Positions 51,601 to 59,891 of a stretch of DNA of 64,000 nt are shown piece by piece. A model generated the notes under the pieces. That model worked only from the letters and a program-made list of their open reading frames with translations. It was not told where the DNA came from and did not search any database. Each line of letters opens with the position of its first letter. Position 1 is the stretch's first letter. The stretch covers positions 1 through 64,000 of the forward strand of contig CACYXD010000012.1 of assembly GCA_902778255.1 (NCBI GenBank). The letters are read 5' to 3'. Source of the DNA: an uncultured Prevotellaceae bacterium. GTDB taxonomy: Bacteria; Bacteroidota; Bacteroidia; Bacteroidales; Bacteroidaceae. A program made the position numbers and the translations under genes.

Positions 51601-54080
51601 TCATCCTTTACCTGACCATTGACGACGCGCTTGGTATTCGGTATGGTGGCGGCAATCTCAAGGCCAAGACCATCAAACTCATTATCCTCCCAACGGATGA
51701 AGCAGCCATCGTTAAGGACGGGGTTCAGCGGGTCGTTTGGTGCCACAAAAGTGAGCGAGAAGTCGGTACTCGGATCCTGGATCTTGAAATTGCTCAGCAG
51801 TGACAGTACACCATCCTCAGGCAGTATTTGGTCTTGCGAGATACACAGGCGCGGACAGCCGAAGACCAGCACGTCGTTGTTCTTAATGACATTGCTGTTG
51901 GGCAGTGCCAGCATACCGATGAGGTTCATCACTGCCGACTTCGGGGTGAATGTCATACTGGCTATCTGGACATTGAAGTCCTTTGGCAACTTGTTTGCGA
52001 TGTCTTTTGGCAGTTCACAGGGGAAATAAAGGTCGATATTTCCGTTCTTCGCCTGGCCCCATTTGTTCTGCACGGTTTTGAGATAGTCGTAGTACTGTCC
52101 CAGCTTATAGGCTTTGGCCACATCATAGACTTCGCCGTCAATCGTCTTCGACACCTTGTCCTTGACATCCTTTGGCAGCGAGAGATTGCCCCAGATGTTG
52201 TCGAGACCGGTCTGAGAGAAAATGCTGTCAATGACCTGTGTGGCACTATACCCGTTTTTCTTGGTACTATTCTTGGAGTAGGTCTGACATTTTCCCTCAA
52301 ACACGATGTTGTCGGTGTTCACCTTCAGGTCACTGAACTTCACAGCCACGCGGCAGTTTAGTGTATTGCCGCTGCCCATGGGACTCCAGGCTATCCAGCC
52401 CGTGCCGCTAATGGTATATTCCTTGCTGTCGAGTTTGCAGTCGTCGTTAAGGGTGAGATACCATGAGTTAATCTGTAGATTGGTACCCTTCTCTGGCAGT
52501 TTTGTTATCAGTTGTTTGTTGCTGACATTACTGGTGTTGACACCACAGGCATAATCATCGTCGAAATGCTTGGTCAGAGCAAAGTCGATATAGTTGAGCG
52601 AATCGCCCAGCATCCGGATACTTTTCTCGTTGGTGGACTTGGCGGTGACGCGTAGCATCAGATACTCGCCGGTGGTTACTTTCTCCTTGAAGTCATTCCA
52701 TTTGAGTGTGTCTTTCAGTTCCTTGGTCTTATGCTCCAGGATAGGCTTGCCGGCAAAGATGCCTTCAGGTGTGTCGGCAGAGTTGCCGGTGAAGAGTTGT
52801 ACGGTATATTCGAACTTCACGGTGTCCTGCTCCTCACCCTTGCCACTGGAGAACCATGCCTTGCGCCATTCGGCCTTGACATCCTCGCCGAAATAAATCT
52901 TACGGCCCATAAGGTCGTTGGAGAAGCTGGGCTCAGTGAGCGTGGGTTGCTCAAAGACATAGAGTGTGCCCTCATCCTCTTCTTTTGAATCAGCACCTTC
53001 CAGTTCGAGACTATAGCCGTCGTCTTCCTCTTCTTTCTTTTCCTCCTCCTGCTCTTCCTCATGAACAATATTCTCTTTGGAAGGGTCGTAGAGACGGAAG
53101 AGGTAGATAGCACTTTTGCCGTCGTTCTCAAGTAGCGTATAGTTGATGGAGTTGGTGCTCTGCGCAGCGGTAGAGGCGGTTACCTGAAGGGCATACACCT
53201 CACTCTGGGCTTCGTCGCCCAGCATCTGACGGATATAAGCCTCAGGGATGATAAGCTGCGGCGTGATAAGGCGGTTGCGCTCATAGACAACGGGGTTGCG
53301 GTCCATCGCCTCGTCGGGAGGCAGACTCCCTAGGCGCACGATGCGTACGTTGTACTGGAAATTCGAGAAGGCATTGCTGCAGTTCAGCGTAGGCTGTGCC
53401 CAGGTGAACATCGCGTTGTTGCGGTTCACCTTCGTCACGGCAAACATACTCAGAGGATCGTCGGGAATGACGTTCTGTATCGGTGTCAGGAAACGTGGCG
53501 GCTGTGCCTTATAACATACGTTGAAGAGCGTGTTGCCACCCTTCGGGTCGCTGAGTGTTACTGGACTGACCAGATAGGGATCCCATTTGTAGGCCGTCAG
53601 GAAAAGTTCGTATTGTCCTTCGGGCAGCAATCCGAAGATGCCCCTTTGATAGTCCTGATAGGTGCCGTCCTTGATATAGACATCCTCTAAGGTATAGTGG
53701 GTGAAGAGTTGCTTCGTCTCCACGGGGTTCAAGGTCTTCACTTGACGTGGTGCCAGTGTGATGGGCACGCGGGGGATATGGCCATAGCGTGTCTGCACCA
53801 TCAGCATATCTTCGGGGAAGCGCTTCTCCATCTGAAGGCCGATATGCAGCTGTTGCTGTTCGTCAGTATTATTGGTTAGGCGTACGGTGAAGAATTTACC
53901 CGGATTGTCAACATACAGTCCTGCCTGTGGTGGCAGAACGGTTTGTATGGGCTGCACATTGATAGTCACCTCCTGTGCAAGTAATTGAAGAATGAAGAGT
54001 GAAGAGTGAAGAATTATCAGCATCGACAATGTCATCACTCGCTTATTCATGCTCTGTATGTTATGCAGTAACTTACTCAT
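45615..54080 (-). CDS. Giant secreted surface protein (2,821 aa)
   Basis: The largest gene of the window. The N-terminus reads as a signal peptide ('VMTLSMLIILHSSLFILQLL' to AQ); starts at 54080 and 54050 are both possible. The next 130 residues ('VTINVQPIQTVLPPQAGLYV', 'FTVRLTNNTDEQQQLHIGLQ', 'PITLAPRQVKTLNP') resemble the TANFOR-type N-terminal domain of large Bacteroidetes surface proteins. An acidic linker rich in E and D follows near residues 340-375. The middle (about 700-1,700) consists of beta strands with 'LRLDVGGKIGLCG'-like repeats, suggestive of a long beta-solenoid or barrel-like fold. The C-terminal third is rich in tyrosine and lysine. No catalytic motif is seen. It may be a surface-exposed or outer-membrane-spanning scaffold. 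Confidence 0.75.
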   Translation of the reverse strand: MSKLLHNIQSMNKRVMTLSMLIILHSSLFILQLLAQEVTINVQPIQTVLPPQAGLYVDNPGKFFTVRLTNNTDEQQQLHIGLQMEKRFPEDMLMVQTRYGHIPRVPITLAPRQVKTLNPVETKQLFTHYTLEDVYIKDGTYQDYQRGIFGLLPEGQYELFLTAYKWDPYLVSPVTLSDPKGGNTLFNVCYKAQPPRFLTPIQNVIPDDPLSMFAVTKVNRNNAMFTWAQPTLNCSNAFSNFQYNVRIVRLGSLPPDEAMDRNPVVYERNRLITPQLIIPEAYIRQMLGDEAQSEVYALQVTASTAAQSTNSINYTLLENDGKSAIYLFRLYDPSKENIVHEEEQEEEKKEEEDDGYSLELEGADSKEEDEGTLYVFEQPTLTEPSFSNDLMGRKIYFGEDVKAEWRKAWFSSGKGEEQDTVKFEYTVQLFTGNSADTPEGIFAGKPILEHKTKELKDTLKWNDFKEKVTTGEYLMLRVTAKSTNEKSIRMLGDSLNYIDFALTKHFDDDYACGVNTSNVSNKQLITKLPEKGTNLQINSWYLTLNDDCKLDSKEYTISGTGWIAWSPMGSGNTLNCRVAVKFSDLKVNTDNIVFEGKCQTYSKNSTKKNGYSATQVIDSIFSQTGLDNIWGNLSLPKDVKDKVSKTIDGEVYDVAKAYKLGQYYDYLKTVQNKWGQAKNGNIDLYFPCELPKDIANKLPKDFNVQIASMTFTPKSAVMNLIGMLALPNSNVIKNNDVLVFGCPRLCISQDQILPEDGVLSLLSNFKIQDPSTDFSLTFVAPNDPLNPVLNDGCFIRWEDNEFDGLGLEIAATIPNTKRVVNGQVKDDLPALLDLRTTIYGNKSAGDFIAYGTMTPFQVNDLPDWTFNVGEEVIFDHDMSENGKGMPSLDDIKKWAGDTYDPAKCGNTVRNDWKVWQGVYIKDVNVSFPKFAVFGKNDKGVSVGVKNMIIDGSGVTCRVYTDNLLDAKTGKCGGWQFSIDEAHVDIVQNDFDNCEIKGGFGIPLFGKKATSTEKTGSSDVETDVNYTCQIRHLTSPKTETYYTYDSDGKTKIQHTRRTYDSNNRYAYIFKTEQVDNLYMNCFVADLTLSKEQTYFVVAAEEQANGKIKTDVELRMAGDITIADANSKNKTIADIAKRLDMKISMPGIHFAKLRLSNFKYADREKSLVYKYAKDKVTNADKAEEEWNKSHTILKTIATSKELELSKGNCYLDLGEWSLASAKKKLGPFSFELTNYKFNYASSKLKLDVGGKIGLCGDKVTAEAGLTISSDLKMPSDKTDIASYKLSNGSVEFKSIELNCDFASVLKLNGRLDVVKDSTDTSGNKISGYKGSITAQIKGLLSVNCNGGYFSVKETDEAKLKQIKADAKEEGVGEYANDNTYSYGYFMVDIKSGAGIRIDPIVINRIAGGFYFNCRPKWNANKKSFDQPIADYGCIGVSLGMGFSTSAGENVLKADVDLNVVYKKNAKGGGSLTTFLFKGNVNALSGMIDADMVLLYQNDDKDRFLSLDITVTAGQKGVEGAWMKTANSELKEYKDQLEKFQESINPDVKDFVANKNGSLSGALGDNDNHEKSTKSTMTGSINKKDQNKADAAKTSGELLKSEMPFQLKITWKENGVTKTPVRWHLYLGEPDKSKRCKITLIDFKSKIVNVNIGADSYLCIGNELPGNGKLPAIPTEISDFISPNGVDTGADMAKAQRSRNAACQAMMGTDVRGGVMVGASAWGYIDVDLGLFYGGMKAIAGFDMALVNYGDAAYCVNLKRSMGKNGWYATGQLYAYLAASFGLHIQLGKLINRHVEIVNAGVGGVFEAGLPSPTWFEGRARVKIKLLNGLININKAFHFDCGDHCEAFAGNAIDGFSLFGDCTLGSDSLNLGWDETNAIMAHDAGKLMINTTASLNSQYRLVDPTTQKNLADQTGYDAETLKMQAARTYIFDWDNTTEFRKGAAGRSIVGARLYEITSEGYNYLKSWRYGTSKRSENINPLGRHRSWLQNINSNWKTTESNIIMKDKEVTSTRVKNADANDTFEENLDKLWEIPGVSTIPVYIRETQGTRYHLTATLKPDCYYMLVLTGKAYEVEDGKRYWVEVTEKNSKGKYETSRQQWIQHKFFYFRTKAKESVPSMPTDLKPYVALAYPAGDDMSLFNTSADKAVAYDGDLCQPTIALNQDISTSCYKDGKLYWELRDRLVGSTEWDHTQQVNNTYKYGEKDDYFNFVNMEPERPFTIHKDSKAKNRSDMEYNLRLCYLYKTEWKCPSGLDNNSSSEEKWAVYSRFIKYYKGYKAKFETYKNTYSYGAYKSYSFSGIKSENECYLLGWLAEKWIKSDSSVKKTWDSWIKNKAQSLTCDKDTVIYLSDLYFRGTDAYSWRTKGSKISAKVYINSLLPYEKAFVGVRPASEPQYKYSSTYTNAKNKDARYLDYDVCFRNNTNIMQRTDDPYFYLAYLSNWAFIGGLKLKAYDFDDVPTKHATETLTFSYNGVDVQGNALIEGLNGNVLDIRNKMYQAWNTWYYNDSYQPEYPLPSGNGPLFDYTVANQDGKTSDYLRAYDSNHTDYPYIYALKNYIKDFAAPYYVAAQLRIKMEAIAKTLYNYHYNNRTKYSNDKTGNNKYNTALNNSVKSWNKLHRGQYLTIESRGFSVKVPYYQFPLIFGDCFGSQGSLGYDPYVGKDKPIEARNRSFKSSIASSKFDKVRWNTEASNLVFFRLFGGVPWASYSSSGYDKAYDKFLTWKKVKEDYFYTDQSLMKITSMPLKVYRVDSYNISNGKYYYKKRGAASTSSYGNSFTERTIDPIKDNNSIAKGNAYEWLKDSNIGTPTVKCNDSEVEDSFDKDKK
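53985..54014 (-). repeat. Short repeat embedded in a signal-peptide coding sequence
   Basis: On the plus strand, 'gaagaatgaagagtgaagagtgaag' is the same unit found between genes at 43365-43405 and 54096-54115. Here it is translated on the minus strand as the hydrophobic stretch ILHSSLFILQ of the giant protein's signal peptide. Confidence 0.8.
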
Positions 54081-54097
54081 AGATCGTCTATTTTAAT

Positions 54098-55834
54098 TCA
54101 CTTTTCACTCTTCCCTTTTTTCTTGAGTTCTAAAAGCGAGAAGGTGTAGGTATAGCCCAGTGAGAGTGTTAGCTCAGATGCACCGATGCTGCTGTTGTCG
54201 GCACTGAGGTTGGTATCGCTGTACTTGTTGAAGGCGGCATTGAAAGAGAAAACATGCGCCTTGAGCGTATAGCCTGCAGACATGTCGGCACCAAGAGAGA
54301 GCATACGCTGCTGATTTTGAATGTTGTTGTAGCACATCGACAGACCTGCTGATACATTCAAACTCTTATCCTTCAAGAAAGAACGACCAGTGGATACAGA
54401 GAGCACCTCACTGGTGTATTTCGTGTTATAGCCTGTGCTCTGCTGATGGCTTAGCGAGGTGGTGACATCCATCTCATAGTCTTTCAAACCGAGACTGTAA
54501 CTCATACCTGCTGCTAGAGTCTTGACATCGCTCTCACCATTGGAGAAACGGTTGAGGTCCTTGTTCTCAGAATAGTTCATCGAGAGCGAGAAGACATGGT
54601 CGAGATGGTCACCCTCGATGCTGTAGCTGGGGGTGAAATACAGGGTGTTCATCACACGGTTCACACGGGTGGTATCGTTGACGTGGGCCCGACCGTCGCT
54701 TTGTAATTGGCGGTAGCCGCTGTAACCCACCGACATATGCAACTGATGGGTGATAGGCATTGACGCATTTGCCGTATAGATGAAACCGCGTGTGGTGTAC
54801 AACTGGTTGCGGGTGATGTTGTCTTCCTGACCGGAGAAACTGCCCGAGAGAGACAGCTTCTGGAAGAGGGTAGTTGACATATTGATGCCTAACGACTGGT
54901 AGTTGTTTGATGTATAGTACATACCCAGTGTGGTGTAGTCGGGCTGTACCATACGATAGAATACAGAGGTATTGAAATTATTCAGATTCAGATTGGCACT
55001 CACATCACCGGCAATACGCATCAGAGAGGAATAACGAGCCTCAAAAATCTTGTCCCATTTGTCAAGGGTGGCACTCTTGATACGCTGTGCACGGTAGTCT
55101 TTGTTGAAGGCTGAGAAAGCCAGGTTACCGCGTAGCGTGAGCCAACGGGTAACACCAAGTCCGCCCTTCAGACCGATAGCCACGTTCTCTTGTGGGTCTA
55201 TCTTCTGTTGCCAGTACTCGTCAATGGAGTTCAAGCGGTCGTAGGCACTCAGCAGGTAGAGGTCGATATAGTTGCGACCGGAGCCATAGCCCACTTTGAC
55301 GCCCCAACCCATGCGCTTATACTGAGGCTGACGGGCAGAGGGATCGCTGGGGTCGTCGTTGATGGCATTGCGCAACTCTCCATAGAAAGCCCCGAAGTGA
55401 AGTCTGTCGCCACTGTATTCGAGACCGACACCATTGAACGACATGTTCATAATATAGGATCCCATGTCCATGGACGAGCGTCCGATATGACCACGCCAAT
55501 TCTTGTAGGTTGGATCTATATGGAAGGAGATATGCGGGAAAGAGAACGACCTGTTGTTGTTGGAGTAATAGAAAGCGAAAGGCATGGAAATACCATAGAG
55601 CTGGATGTTGAGGTTGGCATTCAGCGTGTTAGACCATGGCGAGCGAAAACCAGCACCTGCCGAGGAGTTATAGTAGGTGTTCTGTGTACCTATGGCACCG
55701 GTTATGATGAGCGGATCGCTCTTCGCAATAGTGCTGATGGAGTTTTGCGTCAGCGACTGCGCCCTCATGCCACTGGAAACCAGTAACATGATAATACATA
55801 TAATGTACGCGCGTGAAGAGTGTCTGCTCATCAT
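54098..55834 (-). CDS. Outer-membrane beta-barrel protein
   Basis: A 578-residue protein with a signal peptide ('IICIIMLLVSSGMRAQ'). Alternating amphipathic strands run throughout ('YGISMPFAFYYSNNNRSF', 'GLEYSGDRLHFGAFYGEL', 'LYTTRGFIYTANASM'), and it ends with a typical barrel strand 'ELTLSLGYTYTFSLLEL' before a charged tail. The size suggests a barrel of 20 or more strands. It sits between the paralogous secreted pair and the giant protein (17-18-base gaps), so it may be the export pore or membrane anchor of the complex. The final -KGKSEK codons come from the local repeat. Confidence 0.8.
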   Translation of the reverse strand: MMSRHSSRAYIICIIMLLVSSGMRAQSLTQNSISTIAKSDPLIITGAIGTQNTYYNSSAGAGFRSPWSNTLNANLNIQLYGISMPFAFYYSNNNRSFSFPHISFHIDPTYKNWRGHIGRSSMDMGSYIMNMSFNGVGLEYSGDRLHFGAFYGELRNAINDDPSDPSARQPQYKRMGWGVKVGYGSGRNYIDLYLLSAYDRLNSIDEYWQQKIDPQENVAIGLKGGLGVTRWLTLRGNLAFSAFNKDYRAQRIKSATLDKWDKIFEARYSSLMRIAGDVSANLNLNNFNTSVFYRMVQPDYTTLGMYYTSNNYQSLGINMSTTLFQKLSLSGSFSGQEDNITRNQLYTTRGFIYTANASMPITHQLHMSVGYSGYRQLQSDGRAHVNDTTRVNRVMNTLYFTPSYSIEGDHLDHVFSLSMNYSENKDLNRFSNGESDVKTLAAGMSYSLGLKDYEMDVTTSLSHQQSTGYNTKYTSEVLSVSTGRSFLKDKSLNVSAGLSMCYNNIQNQQRMLSLGADMSAGYTLKAHVFSFNAAFNKYSDTNLSADNSSIGASELTLSLGYTYTFSLLELKKKGKSEK

Positions 55835-55852
55835 AATCGGTTTGTTAGGGGG

Positions 55853-57883
55853 TTACTTTACCACCTTGCGCATCTTGCCGTTGGCCATGCGCTGGATGGT
55901 CAGCTTGGCATTCAGATTCTTACGTCCCATCAGGTCGTAGGCCTCGCCAACAGGTCTGCCGTCATTGCCAAACTGAGTGATGCCTGTAGTGCCGGCAGCC
56001 ATGCTGAGGGCAACGGGAGCGGTCAGGGAACCTGCTGACTGTTGGAACTTCATGGTCTCATTGATGTCGAAAAACTCGTCGGTCAGTTCGTTGTGCAGAC
56101 GGAATGTCACCTGTTCGTTGCTGTTGCCATGAACAGTGATGAAGAGCTTACCGTCAACAACCGTTCCCTCACCGCGACATTCGTCACCGACGAAGGCTCC
56201 TACAGTGTAATGGTTGATGTTGTCTACGCCCTTCAACTCTGCTATCATTGACATGTTGTTGGCAAACTGAGCATGGTCATAACGCCATACACTCTCGTAG
56301 AAGCTACGTGCTCCGGCAGGAGTCTCATCACTTTGTGGCATACTGAACTCGGACTCGAAGCGCAGTTTCTTGTTTGTACCTGGGCTATAGACCATGTAGC
56401 CCTGACCTTTCTTGATGACGGTCAACGTACCAGTCCATTTGGAACCATCCCATTCTGCAAAACCGTCACTCTTGGATACGATGCGGGTACCACTATTGAT
56501 ATTACTGCCATCGACGAGGGCATTTGACAACAGACGGTCGTAAAGGTATGGTGAACCAATCCATGTCCATCTATAATTCAGATTGATGTATTCGTTGTTT
56601 TCAATCAGATGGCCATAGGTCATGGTTGTGGCGGCAGCACTGCTCATGAGAATCTTGTAGCACTGGGCTGGCTCGAGGATGAAAGAGCCTGTAGCTGAGA
56701 AAAGTCCCCATGAAGGATCATTGATAAGCAGCTTGTTTTGTGCACGTGCCTCGGTGAAACTGTTTAGGAAAGAGGCATTGAAGAACTCATCGTAGCAATT
56801 AGTCATGTTGCCGTAGTAGTTGCTGCGCCACTGCCAGCCGCTAGTAAAGCTATAGGTCATTGGCACCGTGAAGTCGCTGAACGCATCGGGGTTGTTGACA
56901 TCCTGACTATTGCCGTCGTAGAGTGTATAGACTGTCTGACCAGAGTTCAGACTGACGAAATACTTGCCAGGCAACAGCGTGGAATAGATTACCTCGATGA
57001 AGTTGGTTCCATTGTTGCGGTTGCTGATAGTAACGTCCGTCCAGCCTGTAGGACAAGTCTCGTGTTCTATGCCGACATTTATGGCAGTAGCATTGAACGT
57101 TGCATTAGTAGGAATAGGTTCAAACCGCAGTGTGTCTTTACCATTAGTCCCAGGCGCATGGAAGACAGTGAAACCGCTCACCGCGGGATTAATATGTACG
57201 GTGCCGTTGGCCCAGTAGGGAATAGTCATGGAGTACTCGACATCTTCTGTAGTGGTGGGCTGGAGCGCTGTTAGAATGTTGCCGTTGATCTCGGCATAAG
57301 TGCCAAAGTTTCCCAAATCCCATGAAAACTCAAAGTTGATGGGCATACTGCCGTTTGCTGGCACTTTGGTGATATAGTCGGTGAGGTCAACACTCTCGCC
57401 GACGTTCATTGTGATGGGTTGCAGCGTGACGCTGGTAACAGCTGTCAACGTAAATGCAGGACGGAAGGTGGGGGCCTCTGCTTGCCATGTGATGTCTAAA
57501 GAACTCGCAAGGTTATACACACAGCCGGTGTTTCCATTATAGACTAGGAAAGTGATGGGTTTGCCTTCATCGTCATCTCCGGGGTCAATGTTTCCCTTTA
57601 CTTGAAGTGTAACCTGATACACACCACTTTGTGGAGAAACGGTGACGAAGCCAGTAGCACGCGGATACTCCTCGTTGGCAACAAAGGCGGCTACCTCATA
57701 ATTGTTGAAATAATCGGGGAAATAGTCGGTCTCGTTACTCGTAAAAGTTCCTATAATCCAAGTGTCGTATCCCGAACCGGAAGAGTTCATGTACTTGCTC
57801 CCAATGGACCAATTGCTGAGCTGTTGTGCCATTGCTCCCATTGATATCATGGTGCACAAAAGGAATGCTAATACTTTTTTCAT
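55853..57883 (-). CDS. Secreted surface protein with duplicated domain, paralog 2
   Basis: A 676-residue protein. The signal peptide is 'MKKVLAFLLCTMISMGAMAQ'. A domain near residue 50 ('NYEVAAFVANEEYPRATGFV') recurs near residue 590 ('YTVGAFVGDECRGEGTVVDG', 'LFITVHGNSNEQVTFRLHNE'). The middle 'SGWQWRSNYYGNMTNCYDEF' block is shared with the gene upstream. The end 'AYDLMGRKNLNAKLTIQR' plus 'NGKMRK' is a variant of the shared tail. It is probably exported to the cell surface with its paralog. Function is unknown. Confidence 0.78.
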   Translation of the reverse strand: MKKVLAFLLCTMISMGAMAQQLSNWSIGSKYMNSSGSGYDTWIIGTFTSNETDYFPDYFNNYEVAAFVANEEYPRATGFVTVSPQSGVYQVTLQVKGNIDPGDDDEGKPITFLVYNGNTGCVYNLASSLDITWQAEAPTFRPAFTLTAVTSVTLQPITMNVGESVDLTDYITKVPANGSMPINFEFSWDLGNFGTYAEINGNILTALQPTTTEDVEYSMTIPYWANGTVHINPAVSGFTVFHAPGTNGKDTLRFEPIPTNATFNATAINVGIEHETCPTGWTDVTISNRNNGTNFIEVIYSTLLPGKYFVSLNSGQTVYTLYDGNSQDVNNPDAFSDFTVPMTYSFTSGWQWRSNYYGNMTNCYDEFFNASFLNSFTEARAQNKLLINDPSWGLFSATGSFILEPAQCYKILMSSAAATTMTYGHLIENNEYINLNYRWTWIGSPYLYDRLLSNALVDGSNINSGTRIVSKSDGFAEWDGSKWTGTLTVIKKGQGYMVYSPGTNKKLRFESEFSMPQSDETPAGARSFYESVWRYDHAQFANNMSMIAELKGVDNINHYTVGAFVGDECRGEGTVVDGKLFITVHGNSNEQVTFRLHNELTDEFFDINETMKFQQSAGSLTAPVALSMAAGTTGITQFGNDGRPVGEAYDLMGRKNLNAKLTIQRMANGKMRKVVK

Positions 57884-57915
57884 AATCGGTATTTTTTAGT
57901 TGTTATTATCGATGT

Positions 57916-59676
57916 TTATCGAACGAGAATCTTACTTATCTTCCCGTTGGTCTGCCGCTGAAGTATGAGACCTTTATGAGTCCCTGTCTGCCGGCGGCCG
58001 GTCAGGTCGTAACAATCTGCTGTCACTTGTTCTGTCCTTGACTGATTGATACCCGACAGATATGCGTCAGTATGCAGCAATAATGGGGCTCTTAAGGAGC
58101 CTATATGCATCTGGCCTGTGGTCAGTTTCTCTTCCACATCAAAGGTCTGACCGGTAGGCTCATGACGCAGTTTTAGGGAAATCGTCTCGCCATGGTCAGC
58201 ATGGATGGTGATAAAGAAATGTCCGTCAATGAAATGACCTTCACCGCGACACTCATTAGTTACAAACGCACCAATAGTCCATTCGGCTGAGAGATTAGCA
58301 ACATCGGGAATGGCAGCAATGACGGTGGTGTTGTTCATGAAGCGGCTTGCATCGTAATGCCAGTTGGTGGATTCTCTGGATGCTTCGGGATAGATGTCCG
58401 CTTGTCTTGACGGTGCATTGTTTAGTTGCATTCCAGCCTCTGGCAAGAAGTTGAGGGTAAAAGGTTCGCTGAGTGGGCAATAGACCATGAGTCCCTGTCC
58501 TTTTCGCAAAATAGTCAGGTCGCCTTTCCATGCCGTTCCATCAAACTCAGCCTGTCCGTCTTCCTTGGAAACGATGGTCATACCTTCGGGAATGGTGACC
58601 TTACTTGGGTCGAGTGCTTCAAAGATAGCGTGGTCGTAATAATAGGGTATGGCTACCCATGTCCACTCACCGTTGAGTAGTATCTGATATGCAGAATCAT
58701 AGTGACCGTTTAACAGAAAGGTGGGTGCGGGAGTGTCAGACATTTTAACTTTATAACATGTGTTCTGCGCAATGCCCGTCTCCATGATGGTACCGAAGTA
58801 ACCCCATGTCGGGTCTTTATATAATAGGTCTTGTTGCGTGCGAGCCTCGATGAAAACATGACTATTGAAGATGTCGTAGATATTGTCTGCCGTAATATCA
58901 CCATAGGGATTACTGCACCACTGCCAGCCTTTCTGTAGGTCTAACTGATTACCTATCTTGATGGGGGACATAGAACCGCCAGTCATATCAAGTAAATCAA
59001 TTGGAGTGTCGCCAAGGGTAGCCTGCAATTGATAGGTTCCCGGATAATGAGGAGTGATTTCAAAAGAAAGCAAGTCGTCTTCCGCACGCTGCACGCCTGC
59101 TGCCGGCCAATCTTCCAAGGCTCCATTGAGAGATACCTGTATAGCATAGGCATCAAAACTTGCATTGTAAGGATTGGGTTCCAGTTTTATACGGGTGATT
59201 TGGCCATATGCATGCCTGCTCACGGATACAAAGAGCGACTGCAAAGCAACTGTTTCTCCAATCTCGCGGTCAAAACTGAATATGATGGGATTGGAAGGTA
59301 TACCAAGACTTTCACCTGTATAGGTAATGACTGTTGGTGGGGTGATGGTGTAAGTATTCTGCATTGGTTTGTGATAAACCTTGAAACTGATGGTTTTTCC
59401 GAGGTCGGTAGTCTGGTCACCCATGACACGCAGCACAAAGAACTGGGAACTGTCGATGCCTACAACAGGTGCCTTGGCCTCTGCACGGCACTCGTCATCA
59501 ATAAATGCCGCAACCACAAAATCAGTCATAGGGTCGGTAGGAACATTTGTCTTTAAGGCGACATAGACCACGGTCTCGTCGTTATAGGCATAAGGGTCCA
59601 CCGCAGACCAATTCTGGGCAAAGATGCTACGCGCTAAGCACAACAGAAATAGGATGAGTGCATGACGTATTCCCAT
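57916..59676 (-). CDS. Secreted surface protein with duplicated domain, paralog 1 (first gene of operon)
   Basis: A 586-residue protein with signal peptide 'MGIRHALILFLLCLARSIFAQ'. The repeated domain occurs near residue 50 ('DFVVAAFIDDECRAEAKAPV') and near 480 ('WTIGAFVTNECRGEGHFIDG', 'FFITIHADHGETISLKLRHE'). The central 'KGWQWCSNPYGDITADNIYD' block matches the downstream paralog. The tail is 'CYDLTGRRQTGTHKGLIL' plus 'NGKISK'. The two genes clearly arose by duplication and have diverged. It leads the seven-gene operon. Confidence 0.78.
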   Translation of the reverse strand: MGIRHALILFLLCLARSIFAQNWSAVDPYAYNDETVVYVALKTNVPTDPMTDFVVAAFIDDECRAEAKAPVVGIDSSQFFVLRVMGDQTTDLGKTISFKVYHKPMQNTYTITPPTVITYTGESLGIPSNPIIFSFDREIGETVALQSLFVSVSRHAYGQITRIKLEPNPYNASFDAYAIQVSLNGALEDWPAAGVQRAEDDLLSFEITPHYPGTYQLQATLGDTPIDLLDMTGGSMSPIKIGNQLDLQKGWQWCSNPYGDITADNIYDIFNSHVFIEARTQQDLLYKDPTWGYFGTIMETGIAQNTCYKVKMSDTPAPTFLLNGHYDSAYQILLNGEWTWVAIPYYYDHAIFEALDPSKVTIPEGMTIVSKEDGQAEFDGTAWKGDLTILRKGQGLMVYCPLSEPFTLNFLPEAGMQLNNAPSRQADIYPEASRESTNWHYDASRFMNNTTVIAAIPDVANLSAEWTIGAFVTNECRGEGHFIDGHFFITIHADHGETISLKLRHEPTGQTFDVEEKLTTGQMHIGSLRAPLLLHTDAYLSGINQSRTEQVTADCYDLTGRRQTGTHKGLILQRQTNGKISKILVR

Positions 59677-59716
59677 ATTAGCGTTCGCTTTAAATAGACT
59701 TTTAGGTTTTATTTGG

Positions 59717-59724
59717 CAAATATA
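59717..59724 (-). promoter_or_regulatory. Promoter -7 box of the surface-apparatus operon
   Basis: On the minus strand TATATTTG (59724-59717) lies 40 bases before the ATG at 59676. The -33 region (near 59744) is only TTTA-like. The rest of the gap up to the rimP promoter is AT-rich with no gene. Confidence 0.5.
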
Positions 59725-59847
59725 GTAAATATTTTGTTTCTAAAGGCGGTTTTTGGATGATTTTATTCGACAAACGGTTTGTTTTTAACAATATTAACAA
59801 AAACTTCCTGCAATAACATGCAAAACGACATATTTCTTTTGATTTTA

Positions 59848-59879
59848 TTTGCACAGTTCGGGAAAAAGTCGTACCTTTG
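59848..59879 (+). promoter_or_regulatory. Promoter of the rimP-nusA-infB operon
   Basis: TTTG (59848-59851), a 20-base spacer and TACCTTTG (59872-59879) form a consensus promoter with a start of transcription near 59886. Confidence 0.8.
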
Positions 59880-59891
59880 CACTCGTTCAGT

